A DNA stretch of 26,110 nucleotides, taken from assembly GCA_016714975.1 (NCBI GenBank), contig JADKBR010000009.1, positions 1 to 26,110 of the forward strand. Reading direction: 5' to 3'. Under the pieces are notes generated by a model, which saw only the letters and a program-made list of their open reading frames with translations, ran no database searches and was not told the DNA's origin. Numbering within the stretch: the first letter of the stretch is position 1; the number at the start of each line of letters is the position of its first letter. Of the stretch, positions 15,904-23,950 are shown piece after piece. The translations under genes and the position numbers were made by a program. The DNA comes from Candidatus Dechloromonas phosphorivorans. GTDB lineage: Bacteria > Pseudomonadota > Gammaproteobacteria > Burkholderiales > Rhodocyclaceae.

Positions 15904-16553
15904 GGGAAATCCTTTCCTGGCAGCTGTGTGGGCCGCGACGGATCATACTCCCGGTTGAGCCAGACGATCAGGCTGGCGTTGCCTAACGATTCCTCGTCTG
16001 TCGGCAAATATCCGTGCAGGATGCCGCAGTAATCGAAACCTTCGTCGAGCTGGAAACGCAGTGCCGGATCGTATAGTTCGCCCCAGATCACTCGTTTGGC
16101 GTAATCTCCCGGCGTCAATTTGGTTGCATGCCGGGCGTAGCCGGACAAGCGACCGCCAGCGATGATGCGCTTGAGGTTCATTGCTCGGCACAGGTTGCGG
16201 CGTGCCTCGTAAAGCGCGTGGCCGATGCCGTGGCCGCGCTCGTCGGGGCTGACGCAAACTTCCGCGCCATACAGCGTGTGGCCGAAATCAGCATTGTGGG
16301 TGTCGAAATTGCCGTCATTGGTGATGCTCGCCCAGGTGTGGTGCAAGCTGTAACGTTCCCAGACGATGACCAGCGAAATGGCGATCCCGACTAGTCGTCC
16401 GTCCAGTACCGCGGCGAACTGACCTCGCGGGAAAATTTCCAGGAGGTTCGCGAACTGTTCCTCGCGGAAAGGCGGAATCGTTGGATAGACGCGGCTTTGG
16501 AGGGCTATGGCTGAATCGACATCGCCGGGGAGGAGGTTACGAATGGTTAGCAT
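15900..16553 (-). CDS. GNAT-family N-acetyltransferase
   Basis: The product is 217 residues from the ATG at 16553-16551 (MLTIRNLLPGDVDSAIALQ), a standard GNAT start. The open frame extends to 16664, but the extra 37 residues have no family character. The acetyl-CoA pyrophosphate loop is RGHGIG at 106-111 (VCVSPDERGHGIGHALYEARR). The C-terminal part (GELYDPALRFQLDEGFDYCGILHGYLPTDEESLGNASLIVWLN) matches the GNAT half of GNAT/nitrilase fusion proteins. Its stop overlaps the nitrilase start. The acetyl acceptor is unknown; with a nitrilase partner, a small-molecule amide or amino-acid derivative is a reasonable guess. Confidence 0.9.
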   Translation of the reverse strand: MLTIRNLLPGDVDSAIALQSRVYPTIPPFREEQFANLLEIFPRGQFAAVLDGRLVGIAISLVIVWERYSLHHTWASITNDGNFDTHNADFGHTLYGAEVCVSPDERGHGIGHALYEARRNLCRAMNLKRIIAGGRLSGYARHATKLTPGDYAKRVIWGELYDPALRFQLDEGFDYCGILHGYLPTDEESLGNASLIVWLNREYDPSRPTQLPGKDFP

Positions 16554-16688
16554 TGGAGCCGAAGGGTGCAAGCATCGCCGAGTTTCTTGAATGAACGCGA
16601 AATGAAGTTTACTGCGCGTCGTAAGAGTACGCACGTCATAATTGGGGCAGTACCGGACCCGCATCGAGGCTGGTCCCGGGCCTGTTAT

Positions 16689-17717
16689 CTATGGCACGAT
16701 AGTGATGGCCGGCCGCTTCCCGGCGAATTCCAGCCGCTGGTTCATCGCCTCGGTGGCAAATACCTGCCCGTCGCGGTCAACGCGCAAAACGAGACCGATT
16801 TCCATCTTCTTCGCCATTTGACGCCAGCCATCGGGGCCGGCGATGAAGAGTGGCTTGGAGGCGGCATCCGATAGCGTCCCAGCCTTGGCGCCGGCCGGAA
16901 TCAGCACGGTGACCGCTTGGGTGTGGGCGACCGGATAGCCCGTTCGCGGGTCAAGCAGGTGCGTGTAGCGCTTGCCGTCCACCTCGAAAAAGCGCTGATA
17001 GTCGCCAGATGTGCCGATCGCTTCGCCGTCGGCGAGTTCGACCGTGGCCATCGGGCCGGGCTGGCGCGGGTGTTGGATGCCGACCCGCCATTTCCGGCCT
17101 TGTTTGCTGCCCAGCGCCATGACGTTGCCGCCGATGTTGATCAGCGCATTGTCGATGCCTTGGCTGCGCAGGATGTTGGCGGCCAGGTCGAGCGCGACCC
17201 CTTTCAGGTAGCCGCCGAAGTCGAGGGCGACCCGGGGGTTGCGGCTGCTGATCGTCCGGCCGGCGACGGTGATGTCGGCGATGCTCGGCCTTGCCGCCAG
17301 CCAGGCATCGATATCGGCCGCTGGCGGAAGCTCGGCCTTGAATTCGTCGGCGTGGAAGCCCCACAGCTTCACCAACTGGCCGATGCCGGGATCGAACAGG
17401 TGCTCGCCCTGTTGCGACAATGCCTGGGCTTCGCGGACTAATTCGGCCAGCTCCGGGCCGGCGTGGTGCGGTCGACCGGAAATGATGGCCTTATTCAAGG
17501 CAGTCAGCTCCGATTCCTGCCAAGCGTGATAGGCGCGATGCAGCCGGTCGAACTCGCGCAGGACACTGGCGATGGCTGTGCGCCCTCGTTCATGGTCGGC
17601 GCTGACAACGAGTACCTCCACCCGCGTGCCGAAGACGTAAGCCTGTTGTTCCTGCAAGGGCGTGCGGCCGCAGGCGACCACGAGCAGCGCGCAGGCGAGA
17701 ATCAGGAAATGGCGCAT
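16689..17717 (-). CDS. apbE: FAD:protein FMN transferase, lipoprotein
   Basis: ApbE transfers FMN from FAD to a Thr or Ser of periplasmic or membrane-exposed target proteins. The product is 342 residues with a lipoprotein signal (LLVVAC, Cys16). Motifs are DFGGYLKG (Asp166 onward), GTSGDYQRFFEVDGKRYTHLLDPRTGYP (235-262), and TLSDAASKPLFI with the metal-binding Asp284. The start overlaps the end of gshB by 16 bases, so it is probably co-transcribed from the gshA-gshB promoter. No obvious flavinylated partner (Nqr, Rnf or NosR type) is encoded in the window. A 135-base gap separates it from the downstream GNAT gene. Confidence 0.94.
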   Translation of the reverse strand: MRHFLILACALLVVACGRTPLQEQQAYVFGTRVEVLVVSADHERGRTAIASVLREFDRLHRAYHAWQESELTALNKAIISGRPHHAGPELAELVREAQALSQQGEHLFDPGIGQLVKLWGFHADEFKAELPPAADIDAWLAARPSIADITVAGRTISSRNPRVALDFGGYLKGVALDLAANILRSQGIDNALINIGGNVMALGSKQGRKWRVGIQHPRQPGPMATVELADGEAIGTSGDYQRFFEVDGKRYTHLLDPRTGYPVAHTQAVTVLIPAGAKAGTLSDAASKPLFIAGPDGWRQMAKKMEIGLVLRVDRDGQVFATEAMNQRLEFAGKRPAITIVP

Positions 17718-18727
17718 TCCCGCTCGAGGGCAGCGATGAAGGCCGCCGCCGAGTCGAAGCCGGTCTGCTGCCGGATTTCGACCATGCAGGTCGGGCTGGT
17801 GACGTTGATTTCGGTGAGGTGGCTGCCGATGACGTCGATGCCGACCAGCAGCAGACCGCGATCGAACAGGATCGGGCCGAGTGTTTCGGCGATCTCGCGG
17901 TCACGTGCCGTCAGCGCCTGCGCGACGCCGGTACCGCCGACAGCGAGGTTTCCCCGCGTCTCCCCGGCCTTGGGGATGCGTGCCAGACAGTACGGTACCG
18001 GCTGGCCGGCGATGATCAGGATGCGCTTGTCGCCAGCGACGATTTCCGGGAGATAGCGCTGGGCCATGATGGTCCGGGCGCCCTCGCGGGTCAGCGTCTC
18101 GATGATCACGTTGCGGTTCGGGTCGGCGTGCCGAACACGGAATATCTGGCTGCCACCCATGCCGTCGAGTGGCTTGAGGATCACGTCCGTATGTTCGTCG
18201 ATGAACTGCTGCAACTGCTCGACGTCGCGGGAGATCAGTGTCGCCGGCGCAAATTGAGGGAATTCGGCGATCGCCACTTTCTCCGAATGGTCGCGCAACG
18301 CGCGCGGCCGGTTGAAGACGCGGACACCGGCCGCCTCGGCGCGTTCGAGCAGCCAGGTCGCGGTCAGGTACTCGTTGTCAAAGGGTGGATCCCTGCGCAT
18401 CACGACGGCGTCGAAATCGGTGAGCGGTATCCGGTCGCGGCCGATCTCGCGGAACCAGTCGTGATTGTCCGACTGCATGTGCAAGTGCACTGCCGTGCCG
18501 AAGACGCCGCCTGGCCCTGCGGATTCAGGCCGACGCCAGCCGAGGGTTGCGCAGTCGATGGCGAACACCGCGTGGCCGCGGGTTGCGGCGGCACGCATCA
18601 TGGCGATCGACGAGTCCTTGTAGGCCTTCAGGCCCGGGAGCGGATCAAGGACAAAGGCAAGGTTCAGCGGGCGGGCGGCGGCCTCTGCAGGTTGCAAACT
18701 CACAATCTTCTCACTTGCTACCGACAT
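17702..18727 (-). CDS. gshB: Glutathione synthetase
   Basis: GshB adds glycine to gamma-glutamylcysteine with ATP, completing glutathione in the cytosol. The product is 341 residues. The N-terminal domain starts LNLAFVLDPLPGLKAYKDSS. RRDPPFDNEY (111-120) and the ATP-grasp loop KPLDGMGG (185-192) follow. GIDVIGSHLTEINVTSPTC near 300-316 holds metal- and glutathione-binding residues. The start at 18727 lies inside the last 17 bases of gshA, giving tight coupling. A shorter start is not obvious. The ending FIAALERECAIS overlaps the apbE start. The family is well conserved and I see no missing residue. Confidence 0.96.
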   Translation of the reverse strand: MSVASEKIVSLQPAEAAARPLNLAFVLDPLPGLKAYKDSSIAMMRAAATRGHAVFAIDCATLGWRRPESAGPGGVFGTAVHLHMQSDNHDWFREIGRDRIPLTDFDAVVMRRDPPFDNEYLTATWLLERAEAAGVRVFNRPRALRDHSEKVAIAEFPQFAPATLISRDVEQLQQFIDEHTDVILKPLDGMGGSQIFRVRHADPNRNVIIETLTREGARTIMAQRYLPEIVAGDKRILIIAGQPVPYCLARIPKAGETRGNLAVGGTGVAQALTARDREIAETLGPILFDRGLLLVGIDVIGSHLTEINVTSPTCMVEIRQQTGFDSAAAFIAALERECAIS

Positions 18728-20002
18728 CGGTGGAGGTGTGTTCGAGTTCGAGAGCCGCGGCTAGGCAGGCGAGGCGGCCAACCACGCCATAGGCGTAGAA
18801 GCGGTTGGGTGGGGCATCCGGGTTGTTGCAGCCGTAATCGGGCAGGTTGCAGCCGGTTTCGAAGGCGAGTGGCTCGAAGTGCATGCCCGGCGCGTTCAGG
18901 TTCTCGTCCTTGCCGCGCCCGGTATGCACACGATAGAAGCCACCAACAACATAACGATCGATCATGTAGATAACCGGCTCGGCAACAGCGTCGTGCAACG
19001 TCTCGAAGGTGTGCACTCCTTCCTGCACGATCACCTCGCTAACCTCCAGGCCTTCCTTGCCGACACTCATCTTGTTGCGCTGTTTGCGGTTCAGCGCAAT
19101 GACCTCGTCGGCACTGCGCACGGTCATGATCCCCATGCCGTAAGTACCCGCATCTGCCTTGACGACGACGTAGGGCGTCTCGTCGATCTCGTATTCCCTG
19201 TACTTTTCGCTGACGATTTCGAGCACAGCAGCGACGTTGGCGGCAAGACATTCTTCCCCCTGCCGTTCGTGAAAATTGACGCTGCGGCAGACGGAAAAGG
19301 CCGGATTTATACGCCAGGGTCGATGCCGATATCCCGGGCGAATTTGGTGGCGATTTGGTCGTAAGCAGCGAAATGATTGGACTTCCGACGGATGGCCCAG
19401 CCAGCATGGAGGGGTGGCAGGACGAACTGCTCATGCAGATTTTCCAGGATGTCCGGGATGCCTGCCGACAGGTCGTTGTTGAGCAGAATGGCGCACGGGT
19501 CAAAGCCATCGAGCCCGAGGCGGTATTGTGTGCGGACTAGCGGCTCAAGAAGCAGGGTCTCGCCGTTTGCGAGTTCGATCCGCGTCGGTCTGTCGACCTC
19601 CGGCAGCAGTGAGCCAAGACGGATGTTCAGTCCCGTCTGGCGCAGGATGGCGACTAGTTGGGCGACATTCTGCAGGTAAAACTGGTTTCTTGTGTGGTTT
19701 TCCGGGATCAGCAGCAGATTGCGGGCATCCGGGCAGATCTTTTCGATGGCAACCATCGCCGCCTGTACGCACAACGGCAGAAAGACCGTATTTAGATTGT
19801 TGAAACCGCCGGGGAAGAGGTTGGTGTCCACCGGCGCCAGTTTGAATCCGGAATTACGCAGGTCGCAGGACGAATAGAAGGGTGGCGTGTGTTCCTGCCA
19901 CTGGCCGCGCAGCCAGTGCTCGATCTGTGTGCTGCTGTCGAGGAAGCGACGCTCAGGTTCGAGCAGGGGCCCAGTGAGGGCGGTGGTCAGGTGCGGAACC
20001 AT
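18711..20002 (-). CDS. gshA: Glutamate-cysteine ligase, GshA of the ATP-grasp-like type (one frameshift)
   Basis: This enzyme makes gamma-glutamylcysteine, the first step of glutathione synthesis. The N-terminal piece (20002 to about 19320) reads MVPHLTTALTGPLLEPERRFLD ... SNHFAAYDQIATKFARDIGIDP. The C-terminal piece reads INPAFSVCRSVNFHERQGEECLAANV ... YVVVKADAGTYGMGIMTVRSADEV and ends LEHTSTDVGSK. It belongs to the betaproteobacterial type (PF08886), not the E. coli type. One base is missing next to the GGG at 19317-19319: with it the coding strand would read GAC CCN TGG CGT ATA AAT (DPWRIN). The span of 1292 bases plus one equals exactly 431 codons, the usual size. The break is probably sequencing error, since gshB and the rest are intact. 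Confidence 0.92.
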
Positions 20003-20153
20003 GGGCTGTCTCGGTGCCTGCGAGGCATGTAATTGTGGCGGTGAATGTTACACCGCAGAGGACAAATACGGGGTGTCCATTCACGGTCAACCTCTTGAAA
20101 GCAGGTAAAATTCGGCCCTTCGTCCTACCTCCATCCAGCAGATCGGAATCGCC

Positions 20154-21777
20154 GTGCTTGTCGCCGCCAACATCACCATGCAGTTCGGGGTCAAACCCCT
20201 GTTCGAGAACGTCAATGTCAAGTTCGGCGAGGGCTACCGCTATGGCCTGATCGGCGCCAACGGGGCGGGCAAGTCGACCTTCATGAAGATCCTGTGCGGC
20301 GCGCTGGAGCCGTCGGCGGGCAACGTCTCGAAGGAGAAGCACGAGCGCATGGCCTATCTGCGCCAGGACCAGTTCGCTTACGAGGACGCGCGCGTTCTTG
20401 ACGTCGTCCTGATGGGCCACGAGGAAATGTGGGCGTGCATGATCGAGAAGGATGCGATCTACGCCAACCCGGAGGCGTCCGAAGACGATTACATGCACGC
20501 CGCCGAGCTCGAAGCCAAGTTCGCCGAATACGACGGCTATACCGCTGAGTCACGCGCCGGCGAACTCCTGATGGGGGTCGGCATTCCGATCGACCAGCAC
20601 AACGGTCCGATGCGCGAAGTCGCGCCGGGCTGGAAGCTGCGCGTCCTGCTGTGTCAGGCGCTGTTTGCCAATCCGGACATCCTGCTGCTCGACGAGCCGA
20701 CCAACAACCTCGACATCAACACGATCCGCTGGCTGGAGGATGTGCTGAACAATCGCGAGTCGACGATGATCATCATCTCGCACGACCGCCACTTCCTGAA
20801 CCAGGTCTGCACCCACATGGCCGACCTCGATTACGGGAAGATCACCGTCTATCCGGGCAACTACGACGACTTCATGGGAAGCCTCGACGCAGGCGCGCGA
20901 ACGCCAGTCGAGCGCCAACGCCAAGGCCAAGGAACGCATCGCCGAACTGCAGACCTTCGTCCGCCGCTTCTCGGCCAACGCCTCCAAGGCCAAGCAGGCG
21001 ACGAGCCGCCTCAAGCTGATCGACAAGCTGAAGCCTGAAGACGTCAAGCCGTCGTCGCGCCAGTATCCGTGGATACGCTTCGACTACGACGACAAGGACA
21101 AGCTGCACCGTCAGGCGGTTGAGGTCGAAAAGGTCTCCTTCGCCTACGAGGGAGCGCCGCGCAAGATCTTCAACAATCTCGGCTTCACGATCAACGCCGG
21201 CGAAAAGGTGGCGATCATCGGTGAGAACGGGGTCGGCAAGACGACGCTGCTGCGCCTCCTGATGGGCGAGCTGCAGCCGCAGTTCGGGACGATCAAGTGG
21301 GCGGAGAAGGCCAAACCCGGCTACTACTCGCAGGATCACTCGGCGCTGTTCAAGTCCGAGACTAGCTTAACGGAGTGGATTTCCGGCTACGTTCGTGCCG
21401 GCGGCTACGAGGGCGGCGACGTCGAGACATTGATCCGAGGCACGCTGGGGCGTCTGTTGTTCTCGGGCGACGAGGTCAAGAAGCCGGTCAACGTGATTTC
21501 CGGTGGCGAGCAGGGCCGCATGCTTTTCGGCAAGCTGATGCTCCTTCATTCGAACGTGCTGATCATGGACGAGCCAACCAACCACCTCGACATGGAGTCG
21601 ATCGAATCGCTGAATACCGGGCTCGAGAAATTTCCCGGCACCCTGGTCTTCGTCTCGCATGACCGGGAATTCGTCTCCTCGCTGGCGACCCGCGTCTTCG
21701 AGGTCAAGGGTGACGGCTCGATCATCGACTATCTGGGCGGCTATGAGGACTATCTGGCCAGCCTGGGGGTCAACTGA
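20154..21777 (+). CDS. ybiT: ABC-F family ATPase, YbiT type (one frameshift)
   Basis: ABC-F proteins are soluble tandem ATPases that act on ribosomes; they are not transporters. GTG 20154 starts MLVAANITMQFGVKPLFENV, nearly as in E. coli YbiT. Walker A 1 is GANGAGKST (residues 34-42). The first signature region reads REVAPGWKLRVLL and the first Walker B LLLDEPTNNLD. The linker carries RFSANASKAKQATSR. The second domain has GENGVGKTT, SGGEQGRMLFGK and LIMDEPTNHLDMESIES. An extra G in the GGG at 20876-20878 shifts the frame: with two Gs the linker reads EASTQARERQ. Removing it leaves exactly 541 codons (E. coli YbiT has 530 residues). It is transcribed away from gshA, and its stop directly abuts that of the convergent next gene. 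Confidence 0.94.
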
Positions 21778-22248
21778 CTACTGCGGCATGCCGCCGGCGG
21801 CGAGGGTGCGGATCAGCCGCACGCAATCCACGTCGGACTGGTGGTAGGCCGACTTGACGTATTCGATGTAGGCGCAGTCTTCGGAATCGGACCCGCTGGC
21901 CAGCGTCGTCCGGTAGGCGAAGCGCAGGAAAAGGAACGCCGGTTCGGGCTCCTCGATCGTGATGGTCAGGCTGCCGCCGGGGTGGGCAGACGACGGCTCG
22001 ATTTCGAAGCGAACCCATTGTGCTTCGACCAGCGTGACTCGGTCCTGAATCACCGCGGGGCCGAAATCGAGCTGGCGCAGCAGCACGTCGGCATGGCGTT
22101 CGATGATGACGCACGACTCCAGCCCGGGCAGGAATGGGAGCGGGTCTTCGACACGGTGAATCAGACCCCGCCAGACCTGTTGGCGGCTGAGCGGGGGAAT
22201 CAGCGGATTTTGGGGATCGTTGATCTGGATGAGATGGTCGAATTTCAT
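21778..22248 (-). CDS. DUF1857 / SRPBCC-superfamily protein
   Basis: The product is 156 residues, cytosolic. It starts MKFDHLIQINDPQNPLIPPLSRQQVWRGLIHRVEDPLPFLPGL, the family-type opening, then LDFGPAVIQDRVTLVEAQWVRFEIEPS and FLFLRFAYRTTL, ending in a long helix (EYVKSAYHQSDVDCVRLIRTLAAGG). This strand-helix pattern fits the START-like helix-grip fold, which binds hydrophobic small molecules. The biochemical role of DUF1857 proteins in bacteria is not assigned, as far as I know. The start codon is only 23 bases from the divergent rsuA start, and the stop touches that of ybiT. Confidence 0.85.
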   Translation of the reverse strand: MKFDHLIQINDPQNPLIPPLSRQQVWRGLIHRVEDPLPFLPGLESCVIIERHADVLLRQLDFGPAVIQDRVTLVEAQWVRFEIEPSSAHPGGSLTITIEEPEPAFLFLRFAYRTTLASGSDSEDCAYIEYVKSAYHQSDVDCVRLIRTLAAGGMPQ

Positions 22249-22255
22249 GGGTCAA

Positions 22256-22263
22256 TGTTAACA
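22256..22263. promoter_or_regulatory. TGTTAACA palindrome in a 23-bp divergent gap
   Basis: The 8-base palindrome lies between the start codons of the DUF1857 gene (22248, minus) and rsuA (22272, plus). The gap is too small for two separate promoters, so transcription signals for each gene must extend into the other's coding region. Confidence 0.3.
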
Positions 22264-22271
22264 TCGGCGCC

Positions 22272-22979
22272 ATGCAACTAGAACGAATCCTCCAGAAGCA
22301 TGGATTCGGCACCCGCAAGGAATGCCGCACGCTTTGCTGGGACGGGCGAGTCGCGGTTAATGGACAACCCTGTGACCAGCCCTTCGCCGACGTCGATAGT
22401 GCCGGGCTGGTGCTCACGGTCGACGGCGTCGACTGGCCCTACGCGGAATTTGCCACGCTGCTGCTCCACAAGCCGGCCGGCTACGAGTGCTCGCGCAGGC
22501 CGCTGCATCACCCGAGCGTCCTCTCGCTGTTGCCGCTGCCCGTTCGTCAGCGTGGTGTCCAGCCCATCGGGCGGCTCGACGAGGACACCACCGGGCTGCT
22601 GCTGATCACCGACGATGGCCAGCTCAACCACTTGCTGTCCTCGGCGCGGCGCAAGGTGCCGAAGGTTTATCTGGTGACGACGAGGCATGCGGTCGATCGC
22701 GAGCAGATGGAGAGGCTTTTGGGAGGCGTTGTCCTCAACGACGAGCCCGGAGCCGGTCGCCGCAGCCGCCTGCGAAATCGTCGGGCCAGGGAACTGCGCC
22801 TGACGCTGACCAGTGGCAAGTACCATCAGGTCAAGCGCATGGTCGCCGCAGCGGGAAACCGCGTCGAGGCGCTGCATCGCGAGGCCGTGGGCGGGCTTTT
22901 CCTGCCTGACGACCTGCAGCCGGGCCAATGGCGGTGGCTTGCCGCGGTCGACCTCGAAAAGCTGGGACTATCGGGATGA
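22272..22979 (+). CDS. rsuA: 16S rRNA pseudouridine(516) synthase
   Basis: RsuA converts U516 of 16S rRNA to pseudouridine during small-subunit assembly. The product is 235 residues. An N-terminal S4-type RNA-binding region (LERILQKHGFGTRKECRTLCWDGRVAVNGQ) is followed by the catalytic domain: LLLHKPAGYECS, then IGRLDEDTTGLLLITDDG with catalytic Asp103 (Asp102 in E. coli), KVYLVTT and SGKYHQVKRMVAAAGNRVEALHREAVGG. The length matches the family (about 231). Its TGA overlaps the ATG of oxyR (ATGA at 22976-22979), indicating translational coupling of a ribosome-modification gene to a redox regulator. Confidence 0.95.
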   Translation: MQLERILQKHGFGTRKECRTLCWDGRVAVNGQPCDQPFADVDSAGLVLTVDGVDWPYAEFATLLLHKPAGYECSRRPLHHPSVLSLLPLPVRQRGVQPIGRLDEDTTGLLLITDDGQLNHLLSSARRKVPKVYLVTTRHAVDREQMERLLGGVVLNDEPGAGRRSRLRNRRARELRLTLTSGKYHQVKRMVAAAGNRVEALHREAVGGLFLPDDLQPGQWRWLAAVDLEKLGLSG

Positions 22980-23890
22980 CCCTGACGGAAATGCGCTACG
23001 TCGTCGCGCTCGCGCGCGAGCGCCACTTCGGCCGGGCGGCGGAGGCCTGTCATGTCAGCCAGCCGACCCTGTCCGTGGCTCTGAAGAAGGTCGAGGGGCA
23101 ACTCGGCGCCGCCTTGTTCGAGCGGACTGCTTCGGATGTCCGGATCACCGGACTCGGCGAGCGCATCGTCGCACAGGCGCGGCGGGTACTGGAAGAGGCG
23201 GTGCGCCTGGAAGAGATCGCCGAGGCGACGGGGGATCCGCTGAGCGGGCAGTTGCGTGTCGGCATCATCTACACGATCGCGCCCTATCTGCTGCCGCAGC
23301 TGATTCCGGCATTGCACCGGCAGGCACCGAAGATGCCGCTGTTCCTCAAGGAGGATTTTACCGCCAGCCTGATTCCGGCGCTGAAGGCCGGCGAACTGGA
23401 CGTCATCGTCATCGCCTTGCCGTTCACCGAACCCGGGCTGGTGGCGCAGCCGGTCTATACGGAGCCGTTCCGCGTTGTCGTTCCGGCCGGACATCTCTGG
23501 GGGCAGCGGCAGGGGATCGCGGCGGACGAACTGGACGGGCAGAATCTGCTGCTTCTCGGCCAGGGCAACTGCTTTCGGGACCAGGTGCTTGAGTCGTGCC
23601 CGCGTCTGAGCGGACCAGATGCGCTCGAGCACTCGCTGGAAGGTGGCTCGCTGGAAACGATCCGCTACATGGTGGCGAGCGGTGCCGGGGTGGCGGTGAT
23701 GCCAAGCACGGCCGCCGATCCGCTGGTCGACAAGGAACCGCTGGTCAAGGTGCTGGCGTTTTCAGGGGAGCAGCCTTCGCGAACGGTCGGGCTCGTCTGG
23801 CGGGTCACTTTTCCACGGCCGCAGGCGATTGACGCCGTCCGCGCTGCCCTGTTGTCCTGCCAGTTGCCCGGAGCGACAGCTATCCGTTGA
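22976..23890 (+). CDS. oxyR: LysR-type peroxide-sensing regulator OxyR
   Basis: The product is 304 residues, the normal OxyR length, starting MTLTEMRYVVALARERHFGRAAEACHVSQPTLS (winged helix-turn-helix). The sensor domain contains NCFRDQVLESC with Cys199 and Cys208, exactly the two positions that form the redox disulfide in E. coli OxyR. This points to a true peroxide sensor rather than a generic LysR protein. ETIRYMVASGAGVAVMPSTA is also OxyR-like. The start at 22976 is chosen because it overlaps the rsuA stop and gives the canonical N-terminus. Usual targets (katG, ahpC, dps) are not in this window, but the glutathione genes lie 3-5 kb away. Confidence 0.92.
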   Translation: MTLTEMRYVVALARERHFGRAAEACHVSQPTLSVALKKVEGQLGAALFERTASDVRITGLGERIVAQARRVLEEAVRLEEIAEATGDPLSGQLRVGIIYTIAPYLLPQLIPALHRQAPKMPLFLKEDFTASLIPALKAGELDVIVIALPFTEPGLVAQPVYTEPFRVVVPAGHLWGQRQGIAADELDGQNLLLLGQGNCFRDQVLESCPRLSGPDALEHSLEGGSLETIRYMVASGAGVAVMPSTAADPLVDKEPLVKVLAFSGEQPSRTVGLVWRVTFPRPQAIDAVRAALLSCQLPGATAIR

Positions 23891-23906
23891 GGTTCCACGT
23901 GGAACG
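23891..23906. promoter_or_regulatory. parS site (ParB-binding centromere)
   Basis: GGTTCCACGTGGAACG contains the 14-base perfect palindrome GTTCCACGTGGAAC (23892-23905). It agrees with the chromosomal parS consensus TGTTNCACGTGNAACA at all 14 inner positions; only the two outermost bases differ. It lies in the 60-bp gap between oxyR and topB stops, about 22 kb from gyrB. That suits a ParB/Spo0J loading site near the replication origin. Confidence 0.8.
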
Positions 23907-23950
23907 GTCAGGTAACCGGCGCGGCCACCGCCGATCAGTTGTGGGATGAA

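Noticed and set aside
17819..18973. 384-codon plus-strand open frame across gshB and the gshA end
   Set aside because: Antisense to well-supported glutathione genes, with low-complexity composition and no recognisable motif.
20095..20111. TTGAAA followed by TAAAAT upstream of ybiT as a promoter
   Set aside because: The boxes are only 5 bases apart instead of about 17, and no better partner box was found.
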